Source of the DNA: Chlorella sorokiniana | Lineage: Eukaryota > Chlorophyta > Trebouxiophyceae > Chlorellales > Chlorellaceae | Length of the DNA: 64,000 nt | Direction: 5' to 3' | NCBI GenBank assembly: GCA_025917655.1 | Contig: CP084608.1 | Location: 2,542,001-2,606,000, forward strand | Shown: piece by piece, positions 34,016 through 45,103 of the stretch | How the letters are laid out: each line of letters begins with the position of its first letter | Position numbering within the stretch: position 1 is the stretch's first letter | The notes under the pieces: model-generated | Databases searched by the model: none | Seen by the model: the letters and a program-made list of their open reading frames with translations, nothing else | Told to the model about the DNA's origin: nothing | Program-made: the position numbers and the translations under genes

Positions 34016-37000
34016 TCACGCCCTGTACAGCGCCCGCCGCGGGGGGGGGGGCGCCGCTGCCGACGCCTGCTCGCCGCCGCCGCCGCCAGCCGCCGCCAGC
34101 TGCCGGGCCTGCCTGGCCGCCTGCTTCTTGGCTTCTGCCTTCCGTTTGGCTTCCTCCATTTCAGCCTGCTTGCGCAGCAGGATGATCTTCTCCTCAGCTG
34201 CCCGGGCAGCTTCCAGGAGACCTTGCGGGTCCAGCTGAGCCGAGGCGCCAATGACGGCGCCACGCTGTGGACGCTGCCCGCCGCCGCCCTCGCCAGAGGC
34301 GGGGCGCTGGCCCTGCCCCGCAGCCGCAGCCGCCCCCTGCTGCTGCATGCGGCTGCTGTAGGCGTGAGCGCTGCCGAGGGCCAGGGCGCCCTCGGCAGCT
34401 GAGCTGAAGCCGGGGCGGCCGCTGCGGCGACGGCGGCGGCCGCCGCCGCCCGCGTCATGCGGGATGAACTGGCCGCTCTCAACATAAGTGCCCCACTGGC
34501 CCAGCGATGGGTCGCAGTACAGGCCTGCGGTACGGGCGCGCAGCAGGGAAGGGGGAGGCTGGGGCAACGCCAAGAGCGCGGCGGTGGGCGCTGCAAACAG
34601 CCCCAGGGTCAGAGCATGCAGCGGGGTAGCTCCGCGCACCAGAGGAAAGTGGACTGAAAGGGGATGGAAAGAGCAGCCCGCCGCAGGAGCAGGCATGCTG
34701 CCAGCAAGGGTGCCTGCAGCCAGCCAGCCGCACCTGTGTTGGCATCGTAGTAATGCCCGCTGTCGAGGTGCAGCAGGTAGCCGGAAGCTGCGTCGTACTG
34801 GAACCCCGCCGCCTCTGCCGCCGCCCGCTGCTGCTCCAACGCGGCGGCGTGCGCCTGCTGCGCCTGCTGCGCCTGCTCCTGGTGCAGCTCCCCAGCAATC
34901 TGCCCCTCCTCCGCCTCCGCCGCCTGCCGCCGCTCCCAAGCAGCCAGCGGGTCGTCGCCGTCGCCGCCGCCCTCCCGGTGCCGCCGCCGGCACCGCCGCC
35001 AAACTCCTTGGGCGCCCAGCCCGCGTACGCGAGCGCCGCCTCCGCGGCTGCCTCTGGCGGCAGCAGCCGCGCCTGCGGCTGCGCCTGCTCGGCGAAGCGA
35101 TCTCGAGCATACGACAGCTGCAGGCGCTGCCCCCCAGCTCTGCGTCTTGGCAGGCGGCCAGCGCCTTGCCGGCATCCTCCACACTGCACGCGGGCGGCAG
35201 GGGGCGGGGGTGGCGCAGAGGCGGCGGTGGTGTCGGTGCTGTGAAGCGGCGAGGAAAACCGGCGGAAGCGGGGGCCGCACTCACGCGTCACCCGCAACGG
35301 GCGACAGGAGAGCTAAGCACGCCGCGCATGGCACTGGCCTCTGCCAGCAGCAGTCAGGTGGCAGCCCGACACCAGGCATGCAGCCGCGCTTTCCTCCCAA
35401 CACACCTGAAAAACTCGACGTAAGCCACGCCCCGCAGCTCCCCGTGTATCGGTCCCGCACCAGCCGGATGTCCCGTACTGCACGGAAGCAGCATGAGAAA
35501 GCACAGGGAAGGTGAGTGAGAGGGGTGACAGGTGTTGGAGCCAAGGCGCGAGCAAGTTAAGCAGGGGTGGGAGGCGGGGGCAGCGCGCAGCACTGGATAA
35601 GGGAGCCTGGGCGGACCAGGGCGTAGTTCATCTGCACATAAATGACGCGCCCCTTTGTGTCTATCAAAAGGGAACGCCCACGATCCCAATTCCCAGCCCA
35701 CGCACCCGGCGCATGCGGCACAAACACGAAGCGCAGCGCTTCCTCATCCGTTTGAGGGTCCAGGCCCCCACGCGCAGGATGCAGGAGGGGGCGCCGTCGG
35801 GGCCAGCGTCGGGCAGCAGCACCGCCCCGCGCTCCGCTCCCGCTGGCACTGATAGCACTCAACACGGCTGCATGTATGGGGGCAAGGCGGTGCTTGGAGG
35901 GCCGAGGCGGTGCTTTGAGTGGCCTCGGGCCCACTGCATACGAGAGAGAGTGTGTGTTGCGGTCGCAGCACACGGCTCGGTGGCCCACATCTCGCACAGG
36001 CGCCGAAGCACTCTGCAGGCCCCTTCTTTCCACCACAAACAGGCCACCTCCGCTGATGGCAAAGCCACATGTGCGCGAGCTTCCCGGGCGGGACACCCGC
36101 CGGCTCGCCGCTCACCGCCCAAAGTTCACCGCCTGGCAATATTCGCAGACCCAGTCGCACTGGGGGGGCGGCGGCGGGGGCCGCGAGCGCGGCGCCCACG
36201 CGTACTCGAACCGCAGCCGGCCCTGCCCAAAAAGGTCTGCTCCCGCCAGTCAGAGTCCATGAGCGTGGTCGCCGCCTCAACGCTCTCAAACTCCTGCATG
36301 TAACGGTGAGGGGGTGAGGGATTGAGGAAGGGAGGAAGGGAGGAAGCGAACTGTAAGTAACGGTGACGGGGTGAGGAAGAGAGAGGAAGAGAGGAAGGGA
36401 GAAATGGGCCTGGGCGTGAAGGTGACGGGGTGAGGGGGTGAGGAAGAGAGGAAGGGAGTGCGGACAGCTGGCATGGAGAGGGATCGATCGCTGCCCACTC
36501 ACACCGCCCACAGGCCAGGCGGGGGGGGACTCTGCAGGCAACAGCTTGCAAAGCTGCCATGCACCCGGCAGCAATGAACGCAGGCCGTGCGGCCGGGTGG
36601 CTGTTGCGGGCATGGCAGCCACGGCTGCGCAGGCTCTCAAACGCAGCGCGTGCCGCTACTCACCAGGAAAGCGAAGCCGCGGCCCCGCCCCGTGCCCCGG
36701 TCCTTGGGCAGGCGCACCCCGCAGCCCCGGCACTGGCTCAAACAGCTGGCGCAGCTCCGCCTCAGCAGCGTCGTCGGGCAGGCCCTGCGGTGAGTGGGTG
36801 GGTGGGCACGGGTGGGTGGGTGGGTGGTGTACATGATGTGTTGAGCTTATGGCGAGCTATGTGGTGCCGTAGCCTAATGCGGCTGGCAATAAGCGAGAGA
36901 GGGAGGAGGGTCAGGGGTGCATGCGTGGTTGTGGGGAAAAGGGGGGGCGCGCGCGCGTTATGTATGCATGCTGAGCAGAACAGGGGTCGTGGAAATGGGG

Positions 37001-38220
37001 GCCGACACCAGGCACGACAGTATGCGGCTGAGTGGACATGAACGTGGATGGACCCAGCAGGCTGAGGGGCTGGGCCGAGCCATGGCCGGTTTGATGGTGG
37101 CGGAGGGGGCAGCAGGCGGGGGTGGAAAGCGGGCGGGGCGGCGGCGGCGCACCGTGACACGCAGCACGGCGCTGGGCGGGCCTCACGCCCCTCCTCATAG
37201 CCATCGTCGCTGAAATCGTCGCTGAAGCCGGCTGCGGGGGAGCAAGAGGAGGGCAGCAGCAGCATTGAGGGGAGGCTGGGGGGCAGCCAGCGGTTGCCTG
37301 GAACCAGAAAAGAAAGCGGTTGCAGCCGGCAGTAGCAGCGGGCAAGCAGGCCCAGCCGCTGAAGACAGACGCTGCATGCCGGGATGAGAGATGGGACGCA
37401 GCGCGGCGGCAAGCGCAGCGTGCGTGTTGCGGCGTGCGCACCCGACAGCGCGGCGGCATAGCCGGCCATGCGGGAGGAGGGGCGGGCGCCGCCGTGGTAG
37501 CGATCTGCGGAGGAGTCAAGTAGTAAATGGGGGTAACCAAAGGAGGTGGCGCTTCAGCGAAGGATAGCCAGCGGAAGGGTTGCGGGAGTCATAGCCAAAA
37601 AGTCGACCAAGGCCTGGAGGCGGAAGTGCGAGGGAAGTGCGGGAGCCCCCTGCCGCCGCGCACCGTGCTCCCACCGCCCTGGAGAGTGGGCGCGGCTGCC
37701 GCCACGCTCATAACGCCGCTCGTGGCTGCGGCTGCGGTACCGGTCGCGGCTCCCGCTCCTGCTGTGCCGCCGCCGGTGTCGGTGCTCCCGGCTGCGGCTG
37801 CGGCGCCGCTCCCGGCTCCCGCTGCGGCTGCGCGCCGCCGCTGGCGCTCCCGGCTGCGGCTGCGGCTGCTGCGGCGCCGTCCTCGGCTGCGGCTGCGGTC
37901 ACGGCGGCGCTCCTGGACTCTGCTGCGGCTGGGGCTGCGGCTGCGGCGACTTCTGCACAATGGGGTGAATGACACCACGTGAAGCCAGCACAGCCGACTT
38001 CCATCTGCCAATCTGCGCCTCCCAATAACACCATGGCCGGCCGGTAGTCCACCTGGATCGCGATCTGGAGTCACGGTGGTCGCTCCCGCCTTGCCACCTG
38101 CCCCTGTCTGAGGCAGCGAGGGCGACAGCAGGCGGGCGACGTCAGTGGGCTGTGGCGGCGGCGCAGGGCACGGCCCAGGGGTGCGGCGCGGGGGTCGCTT
38201 GACACTTCACCGTCGCTCAT
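34016..38220 (-). CDS. RBM5/RBM10/SUA-like splicing regulator (RS region, two RRMs, RanBP2 zinc finger, OCRE)
   Basis: Nuclear RNA-binding alternative-splicing factor. Start MSDGEVSSDPRAAPLG at 38220. In order: an Arg/Ser-rich region (RSRRSRSPSRSR, then RYRSRSHERRYERGG); an acidic FSDDFSDDGYEEG; RRM1 with VLRVT, GLPDDAAEAELRQLF and the RNP1-like RGRGFAFL; a RanBP2-type finger DWVCEYCQAVNFGR plus ECYQC; RRM2 with GLDPQTDEEALRFVFV and RDIRLVRDRYTGELRG; an OCRE-type Tyr repeat (YDAASGYLLHLDSGHYYDAN, then GLYCDPSLGQWGTYVE); and a basic helix (EEAKRKAEAKKQAARQA). This is the RBM5/10 and Arabidopsis SUA order, but I find no G-patch or C2H2 finger before the stop at 34016. At least seven one-base losses split it, for example 35130-35135, 35765-35769, 35825-35828 and 36717-36720. 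Confidence 0.85.
36301..36470. repeat. Minisatellite-like purine-rich repeat in an RRM1 intron
   Basis: About three imperfect units of roughly 50-65 bp share the core GGTGACGGGGTGAGG followed by GAAGAGAGGAAGGGAG. They lie in the intron that splits RRM1 of the splicing-factor gene, on the pyrimidine side of its acceptor when read in the gene's direction. Confidence 0.75.
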
Positions 38221-38725
38221 GGCTCCTCGGGCTGCCTGCGAGCCGTCGCCGAGTGCTCGCGGCTGCTCCCCGATGGCACACGAAGTCTCGTCAGCTGATG
38301 GCGTCGATTGACCTCTCTCACCCCATCCAGTCCTCAAGCATCCTCTGTGTGCCTCGATCGTGGCGCTGCGCTCTGGCTTCTTCCTGTGTCAGCCTGCTGT
38401 ACAGCGGCGAGTACAGAGGGCTGCACAGGCGGGTGATGCCCCTACCAGTGGCCTTTCTCAGCCCAAAGAATTGGTTCCAGGCTTGAGATCTTGTGCTGGG
38501 CTCAATGCAGCTGGCCTCTGTGTGAGTACTAGCGGCAGCAGGCCCGAGCGCACTCAGCCTTCAAACGCCGCAACCACCAGCGCTCCCCCTCGCCGCATGC
38601 CCCCTTGTGCTTCCATACATCTCACACGCTCAACAGGGATCAAGCAGAATGAAGCGTAATCAACCACCCAGCAGAACAGGCACCAAGGATGTCGGCCTGG
38701 ACGGCGTTCCGCACGCCCAGGCGGG
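38221..38725. other. Intergenic region between two minus-strand genes
   Basis: About 500 bp upstream of the splicing factor and downstream of the adenosyltransferase. It should hold a promoter and a 3' UTR. No gene is recognised. Confidence 0.5.
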
Positions 38726-39890
38726 TCAGCTGGCCGGCGGCGCCGCCTTGACCCACACCGTCTCCTCCTCGCCCGCCTTGAGCGCCGCGTAGCGCGCCGC
38801 CGTGAAGAGGTAGTCCGACAGGCGGTTGAGGTAGATGCCTACGGCGGCATCGGTCACGTCGTCTCGCACCAGCGGCACCACAGCGCGCTCAGCGCGGCGG
38901 CACACGCTGCGCGCCATGTGCAGCGTGGCGGCGGCCAGGCCGCCTGCGTTGCCGGGCAGAGGAGGGTAAGCAGACGGCAGAGCCACGCTTGCTGCTCCTC
39001 GCTGGCTGGTCGCAACATGCGCGTTCTTGCGTGGAGGGTGCCTGCCATGCACAGCGAGCCTGCAGCCAGGCTGGCCCCGCCCGACCACCCACCACACCAC
39101 TCCACCGCACCAGCAGAGATGCGCTGCCAGGCCCTGCTCCTCACCCGACGGCAGGATGAACTGCGTGAGCGGCGGCAGCTCCTCCATCATGCCGTCTATC
39201 CAGCGCTCCAGATGCTGCGCATGCTCCCCGCTGAAAGCCACTCGCTGCAAGAGCAGCGGGAGGGGCACGGCAGGGAAGCAACCCTGTAAGGCGTGGCCTC
39301 GCATCGCAAGCCAAATGGCCTGGCCAGCTGGAGATACGACGCCGCTACGGCCACACCTCCCCCGCCAAGTCCGGCAGCTAGAGCGCATTGCAGTAGAGAG
39401 AACGGCAGCAGCTGCGCAGTTTTGGCGGCGCTCGCCTGCAGCTTGTGCTGGCTGGAGGTGGGGAGCGGGGTGGCCACCGCCGAGCCGACATCCAGCAGCC
39501 GAGATTGGATGGTCTCCAGCTGCATGGCAGGCGGGCAGTAGCCCAACGCCTCAAACATGCAATAGTATGGCATTCAAGCACCCCAGCGCGAGCTCTGCGG
39601 CAGCGCTGGCTCCGCCACATGCCTGCTTGCATTCGCAGCCGCCGCCGCCGTCATCGGCCGGGTGCATGAAACAAACCCCCGCCCAGAGCGCTGGGCTTGC
39701 TGTTTCAGCGGCTCACCTGCTCCGCCAGCTGCGGTGCCAGGTGGCGGGTGTGCTCCCGAGCCAGGCCCAGCACAGAGTTGACCTCATCCACATCACCTAG
39801 CGCCGCAAACACGGCGTCGTCCTTGGGCCGCCGCTCGCCGCTGTACAGGCTGCTGCTGCCGCCATCCCCCGTCTTTGTGTAGATCTTCAT
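38726..39890 (-). CDS. Cob(I)alamin adenosyltransferase, PduO/MMAB type
   Basis: Makes adenosylcobalamin from cob(I)alamin and ATP, normally in mitochondria for methylmalonyl-CoA mutase. Four exons. The N-terminal ATP-binding signature [20 protein letters not shown] is complete. Then [34 protein letters not shown], then [19 protein letters not shown] and [13 protein letters not shown]. The C-terminal active-site helix reads [13 protein letters not shown] and [16 protein letters not shown], ending [10 protein letters not shown]. All are PduO-type hallmarks. The second intron seems to use a GC donor (LQ|GCGAGC). A basic presequence-like frame from 40072 (MRCILDSTSVVTTPRWLTRL) would join MKIYTK directly if one C were missing in the C4 run at 39890-39893, so the true start may be at 40072. 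Otherwise the targeting peptide is missing from this model. Confidence 0.93.
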
Positions 39891-40962
39891 GGGGCTGCAG
39901 GGTTGATGGGGAAGCGGGGGATGCAAGTGTGCAGAAAGGGCGCTGGATTAGTAGCAAGAGTCGAGGCAGCAGGCAGCAGCGGGCGGCGACGGTTGGGGAA
40001 GAACCCCGCCTTCAGCCTGGTCAGCCAGCGCGGCGTGGTAACAACGGACGTGCTGTCAAGAATGCATCGCATGCGCTGATGAAGCGAGTATGGTCCTCAA
40101 AGCGGCGAGCAAAGGAGACAATCGAGGAGCGCTCCAAAGCCAGGCGACGAGAGGGATGTTTTGACCATAAATCCTTTGATCCTTACCTGGTCGTCGATGT
40201 GTGGAACCCTGCAGGTAACAGCCCCGACACTGCTGCCTGAAACTGCACTGCCAAGCCTCCTCTCAAGCTGCCGAATTGCAATGCAGCGACGCGTAGCATG
40301 CGTAACTACAGATATTTATGGGCAAATTGACCAACATCTCACCGGTTGTGCTCAGCATGAGAACAGGCCAAGGTGAGCTGGCAGGCGTCCCGATGCCCGC
40401 ACTGCGCAGGCAAAGGCCGCTTCGCTTGCACACCCCTGTAGACGTGCCGGACAAACTGTCGTGCCAGTGATTATTCTTCTCTGCCCATTCCTTGGCCAAC
40501 AAACGAGCAAACAGGTTCGGCATCAAGCTGGTGCAAAGGTGCCTGCGGGCCACCGCAACCGCCCCCACCCGCCATCCAACTTTGGGAATGCGAGAGTTCA
40601 CCCCCACACTACAACGCTTTCTAAACACAAAACGAGGTTGAAAGGTTCAGGACCCTTGAAGGCTGATGACAGTCGGAATGAAGGCCGTCACCATCGGCGT
40701 TCCTGCCGGAGGGGGTGCTTTGACGGCGGCTCCTGAAACTGACGCCATGGCTTCCACAAACACACATCGCCCTCCTCGAATCGAGCCACTGTACTGTTTG
40801 CGGGAAGTCAAGATGCTGCAGACGATATCGCGAGCCTGCGCCAGTTCCGGTGCCACCTCCCAGCTTCGGACGCAAGTTTCGAGAGTCATTGCCCCTGCTG
40901 TCAAGCATCCCTTCTTTGCAAAGTGTCAGACTTTGATGCTGCCCTTCGCTTTCACTTGAGCT
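39891..40962. other. Divergent intergenic region with unassigned short frames
   Basis: About 1.07 kb upstream of both the adenosyltransferase and the beta-helix gene. Its left 180 bp may encode the mitochondrial presequence of the former. Short frames at 40666-40959 (+) and 40647-40904 (-) overlap each other. Neither has a recognisable domain, and I do not call them genes. Confidence 0.45.
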
Positions 40963-43900
40963 ATGCCGGGAGCAGGCACAGTCCTCCTTTGCCTGGCCTC
41001 TCTGCTTTTCGCGAGACCGGAGGGCTGCGCTGGGAAACTGCATTATGATGCAGCACATGTTGCGAGTGCTGCAACAACGGAGGCGCTGTCGCTGCCCGCG
41101 GGCGGCAGACGGGTCCTCGCCGGCCGCCGCTCGCTGCAGCAGGCGCCGTCCTTGTCGCTGCCCACGGGCCGCCCGTACAGCTGGGGCACCCCCTCGGGGC
41201 TGACACACCTGTGGGTGGACCCACGAGCGGGTCTGACGCCGCCAGCGGCGGCAGCCGAGGCGCCGCGCTGCGCACGCTGTCCGCCGCCTGGCGCAAGATC
41301 CCTCAGGGGCGGGCCCTCACCCGCGGCTACCACATCCATGTCTTGCGGGGCACCCTGACGGAAGCTGCCAGTGAGTGCAAGGCCTGTGCGGCTGCACAGG
41401 AAGGGCACCTTTGCTTGCCGGCTGAGCTGCTGATGCCACCAGCCTGCCAGCAACACAGGGGGATGCGCGGCTCCACGCTACTAAACAGCCAACCTTACAT
41501 CTCATCGATCCTGCCCCCTGCCCATGCGGCCTCCGGCCCGCAGTCCCGCATTACTGGGAGGCGCGGTGGGGCAGCCGGGCGGCCCCCATCATCATCGCCG
41601 CCGAGGAGGGCGCCGGCAGCGTCGCCATCACCGCCCCGCTCAACGTCTTTGACGTCAGGTGCGCCCGGGGCCACGGCAAAGAGGAAGAGGCAGGCGGGAA
41701 CAAGGCTGCCCTCCCTACCCAACAAACAAACATTCACCCCCTCACTCCCATCCACCCACCACCAGCATCACACATCACCTTCCCCCGCCCCTCCCCCCCC
41801 ACCCACCCACCCCCCGCTCTTCCCCCACTGCCACCACCACCAGGCACCTCCACCTTGTGGGCCTCACCATCCGCTCGCGGGGGACCCCTTCCACTGCGAG
41901 CGCTGCATCAACCTGCTGCTGCGCAACGTCGTGGGTGTGTGGCGGGGCTGGGCAGCGCGGCGGCACGAAGGGCTGCGCAGCCAAAGCCTCAAACCCCCTA
42001 AAAGTTGGCGCCAGCCACCCCATGCTGTGCCCCGCCTCAGCTGTCAGGCGGGTTGCCGACCCCACCACCACCACGAAAGCTGTGACTTGCATGAACTGAA
42101 CACATGCCCCTTACCCGGTTCCCCCACACCCCGTGCAGCCGAGGGCGTGTGTGCGGCAGGCGCCAGCTGGAGCGAGTGCGGGGTGCAGGAGGCCATCAAG
42201 CTGAACCAGTGCCGGGCGTGTGGATCGAGGGCGTGGGTGAGGCCTGCTCTTTGCGGTCTGGCCAATGCTGCTTGGAGGGTGGCGGCAAGCTCTCCGGGCC
42301 CAGTCGCTGCCGCCGCCGTCACCCGCAGCTGCAGCCGGCTCCTGGCGGTTGCATCCAGGCCGGTGCTGCAGGCATCAACCACTCCCACTGTGCCGATCTC
42401 TTCCTCCCCCACCCGCTGCCACTCCACCTGCAGTGGCAGGGTGGGCCAACGACAACGCGTTTGACTGCGTGGCCTGCCAGGTCAGCGCGGCCCCACGCTG
42501 CCCCACGCTGAGCTGACCTGGCCGCTGACCACCAGCGGGCGGCACTCGCCACCCTCTGCCGGCCCTGTGCCCTGCCTGCCGCCGCAACGCTCCTTCCCTT
42601 GCTCCTCTTGTTGTCGCAGTACGGCCACATCCTCAACTCGCGCTTCCATCACTCCGAGTGGGGTGTCTACCTGAAAGGCGGCTCAGGTGGGGGTGGCCAG
42701 CCACCGCCACCACCGAACCTCTGACACACAGGGCAGCCACCGCTGCTCCCCGCCGCGTGCGCGCGCTCCGTTGATCGCCTTGCCGCCCAGGCGCCGCCCC
42801 ACCTGCCTCCTCACTCCAGCCCCCACCGCCCGCTCGCCTCCCTGCAGCCTACTTCTTGGTGGCCGGCAACCTCATACACAACCACGGCTCCACCGGCTTC
42901 GCCGCGGGCCAGGGCACCGGCTTTGAGTTCATGGAGGCGCCCTGGCTGCGGTACGAGGCGTACGACGTAAAGGTGCGTACCGCCGCGGCACAGCTGGCGC
43001 CAGCGCCGCGTTCCACAGCGCTCGGGCATGCACAGCGCGGGTGCAGCTGCGGCAGGCGCTGCAGGCGGTGGGGGAGGGGCATGCCTCTCCAGCAGGCATC
43101 TGGAGTGGTGCTTGCACGCTCGCGCCTGGTGGGGTGCATTGACGATTCTGGTCGGGTGGGCGTCAGGGCCGGCCCTCAGGGCCCGGCGCCCACTGTCATC
43201 TGCGCGCATCGAGAGCAGCTGTTCTCCCGCTTTCCTCCCCGCCCTCCAGCTGGTGAACAACGTGATCCGCGACATCCAAGGCGCCGGCTTCGGGCTGTGG
43301 GGCTGCTACGACTGCCTGTTCGCCCACAACACGCTGCTGCGCGTCGGCGTACGCTCACACCTGATCGACATCAAGTTCGGCGAGCATTCGTGCGACGGTG
43401 CGGCGGCGGCGGCGCCAAGCTGGAGGATGCCGTGCTGCGCTGGCGCCAGCCTGTTGGAACGGCAAAGCATTCAGTTTGCAAGCTGCTCGCACGGCATGTG
43501 AAGACAAGCCCGCACTCCCACACCCCCTCCCTGGCTGACATGCATGTGCAGGCGATGCGGCGCGCTGCGCTGCCAACCGCGCGGCGGGCGGCTGGGGCCC
43601 CGGGCACCCGGAGAGGTGGTGTTCATCCCAAACAAGAACTGCTACGTGGCAAACAACGTCATCTACAACCCGCCAGGCACCCAATCCCAGGTCAGTGCTT
43701 GCGCCTGCTCGGTGGGTTAGGGCGGCAGCCAACGGCAGCGCTGCTGCGGTCAGCATGCCCAGTGGGAGGCCCTGCCAGTCCAGCGCATGCTTGGGGACGC
43801 CATGGGGCAGCTCCCGGGCAGCCAAGCAGGCAGGGCAGCAGCCAAGCCCATTTCTTCCCCTGTTAAAGGCTGCCGCTGCTCGCCCTGCCGCCCTGTCGCC

Positions 43901-44541
43901 ACCGCTGGCAACCTCCCGTCCCCCGCCCCCCCCCCCATGCATGCCCCCCGCAGTGGCAGCACCTCCAGGTGGACGACCCCGGGGCAGCCTGAGGGCCGAC
44001 GACGGACTGGTGATGCGCGGCAACGTGGTGCTCAACGGCGACGCGGACATGCCGCTGGGCGTGGGCGGCGGCTGCCCGCCCACCAACCCCACCTGCAACC
44101 CCACGCAGGTGGGGCGCACCTGGCCTGGCCAGGGTTTGCTGCTCTGAAAGTGGGGAGCCGGTGGTGGGGTGGTGGGTGGTAGCTAGCTGGCTATAGCTGG
44201 GCAGGCCTTCACGCTGAGGCCGTGCAACCATGAATGCAAGGAGCCATGTCCATCCCTGCCCCTCCCTCCCGGACCACACTGCAGCTGACGTCGCAAAACG
44301 TGTTCAACGGCTGGCGCCCGACCTCAGCCTGACCACCTACCGCCCCCTCAGCGCCACCGGCCGCCTGGCCACCTATGCCGGCCTCTGGCGCTCCATCCCC
44401 TCCTTTCCTGCCTGGGCCGCCGGCCTGCGGGCCCCTGCTGGCAACCTGACCAACAGCGTGAGGAGCGACCGAGGAGGCGCGGCGCGCACAGCAAGGCGCA
44501 ACGCCCCCGGCGCCTACGTGCCTCCGCTCGCCGTGGGCTGA
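40963..44541 (+). CDS. Secreted right-handed parallel beta-helix protein
   Basis: About eleven exons. A signal peptide (MPGAGTVLLCLASLLFARPEG) is followed by GLTHLWVDPTSGSDAASGG, the WVDP-x-GSD start typical of secreted beta-helix lyases and sulfated-glycan enzymes, then IPQGRALTRGYHIHVLRGTL. Coils follow: HLHLVGLTIRSRGDPFHCER, CINLLLRNVV, WANDNAFDCVACQYGHILNS, RFHHSEWGVYLKGGS, NLIHNHGSTGFAAGQGTGFE, LVNNVIRDIQGAGFGLWGC and DGLVMRGNVVLNGDAD. It ends PPLAVG at 44541. The repeating N-x-I/V pattern fits a pectate-lyase-type fold; the substrate and catalytic residues cannot be assigned. One-base losses occur near 41221 (before TSGSD), in the G5 run 41879-41883, and near 42220 and 43600. It faces the GH28 gene tail to tail. 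Confidence 0.8.
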
Positions 44542-45103
44542 GTGCTCCGCCAGCGGCGCCAGCGTGGCTTGCGCCCTGTAACTTTCGCAACAGTTTGGCA
44601 TTGATGCCGCATCAACCGCTTCCATCAAGGCGTATCCATTTGTGTCTATACTGCACATGAGTTGTGCCAAGTTTTGACTTTGTTCCAGTTTCATTTTGTG
44701 CCAGGTTCGCATTTGTGCCCGACAGCCGCACGCCGCAATTTTATATGTCTGTGTCGATGTCTTGTAAACATAGCCAGTGGGAGCAGGGAAAATGCTTGTG
44801 CCAAGCCTACAATCATGTGCAGCAAGAGCGGCTGCAGCTGTCGGCAGGAAATCGCACTGCCGCAAAGGCAACTCGAAAGCAGCTAAAGGACGACCTGCTG
44901 CAGAGGTGTGATTGGAGGTGGCCTGCCACAGGGGAGGTGGGGGAGGTGGGGGGCAAGTGCCAGCGGCCGCCCCCGCCATTGCTGCAGCCCCCTACGACAC
45001 CAGCACGTAGCTGCCGCTGCCGCCATGGCGGGCACCCACCAAACCGAAGGCGACAGCTTGCAGCCCCTTGTTCCCCAGCAGCGGTGCTCGATGAACCGCC
45101 GCG
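44542..45103. other. Convergent 3' intergenic region
   Basis: About 560 bp, AT-richer at 44580-44880. TGTAA occurs at 44577-44581 and 44763-44767. A frame ending at 44992 (GGSGSYVLVS on the minus strand) could be the true C-terminus of the GH28 gene if one base is in excess near 45115. Confidence 0.5.
44763..44767 (+). promoter_or_regulatory. Candidate polyadenylation signal TGTAA
   Basis: About 220 bp after the beta-helix protein stop, in the AT-richest part of the intergenic stretch. A copy at 44577 is too near the stop to be the better candidate. Confidence 0.4.

Noticed and set aside
40640-40960. Overlapping short frames on both strands as a small gene
   Set aside because: The two frames overlap, neither has a recognisable motif, and the region is a divergent promoter.
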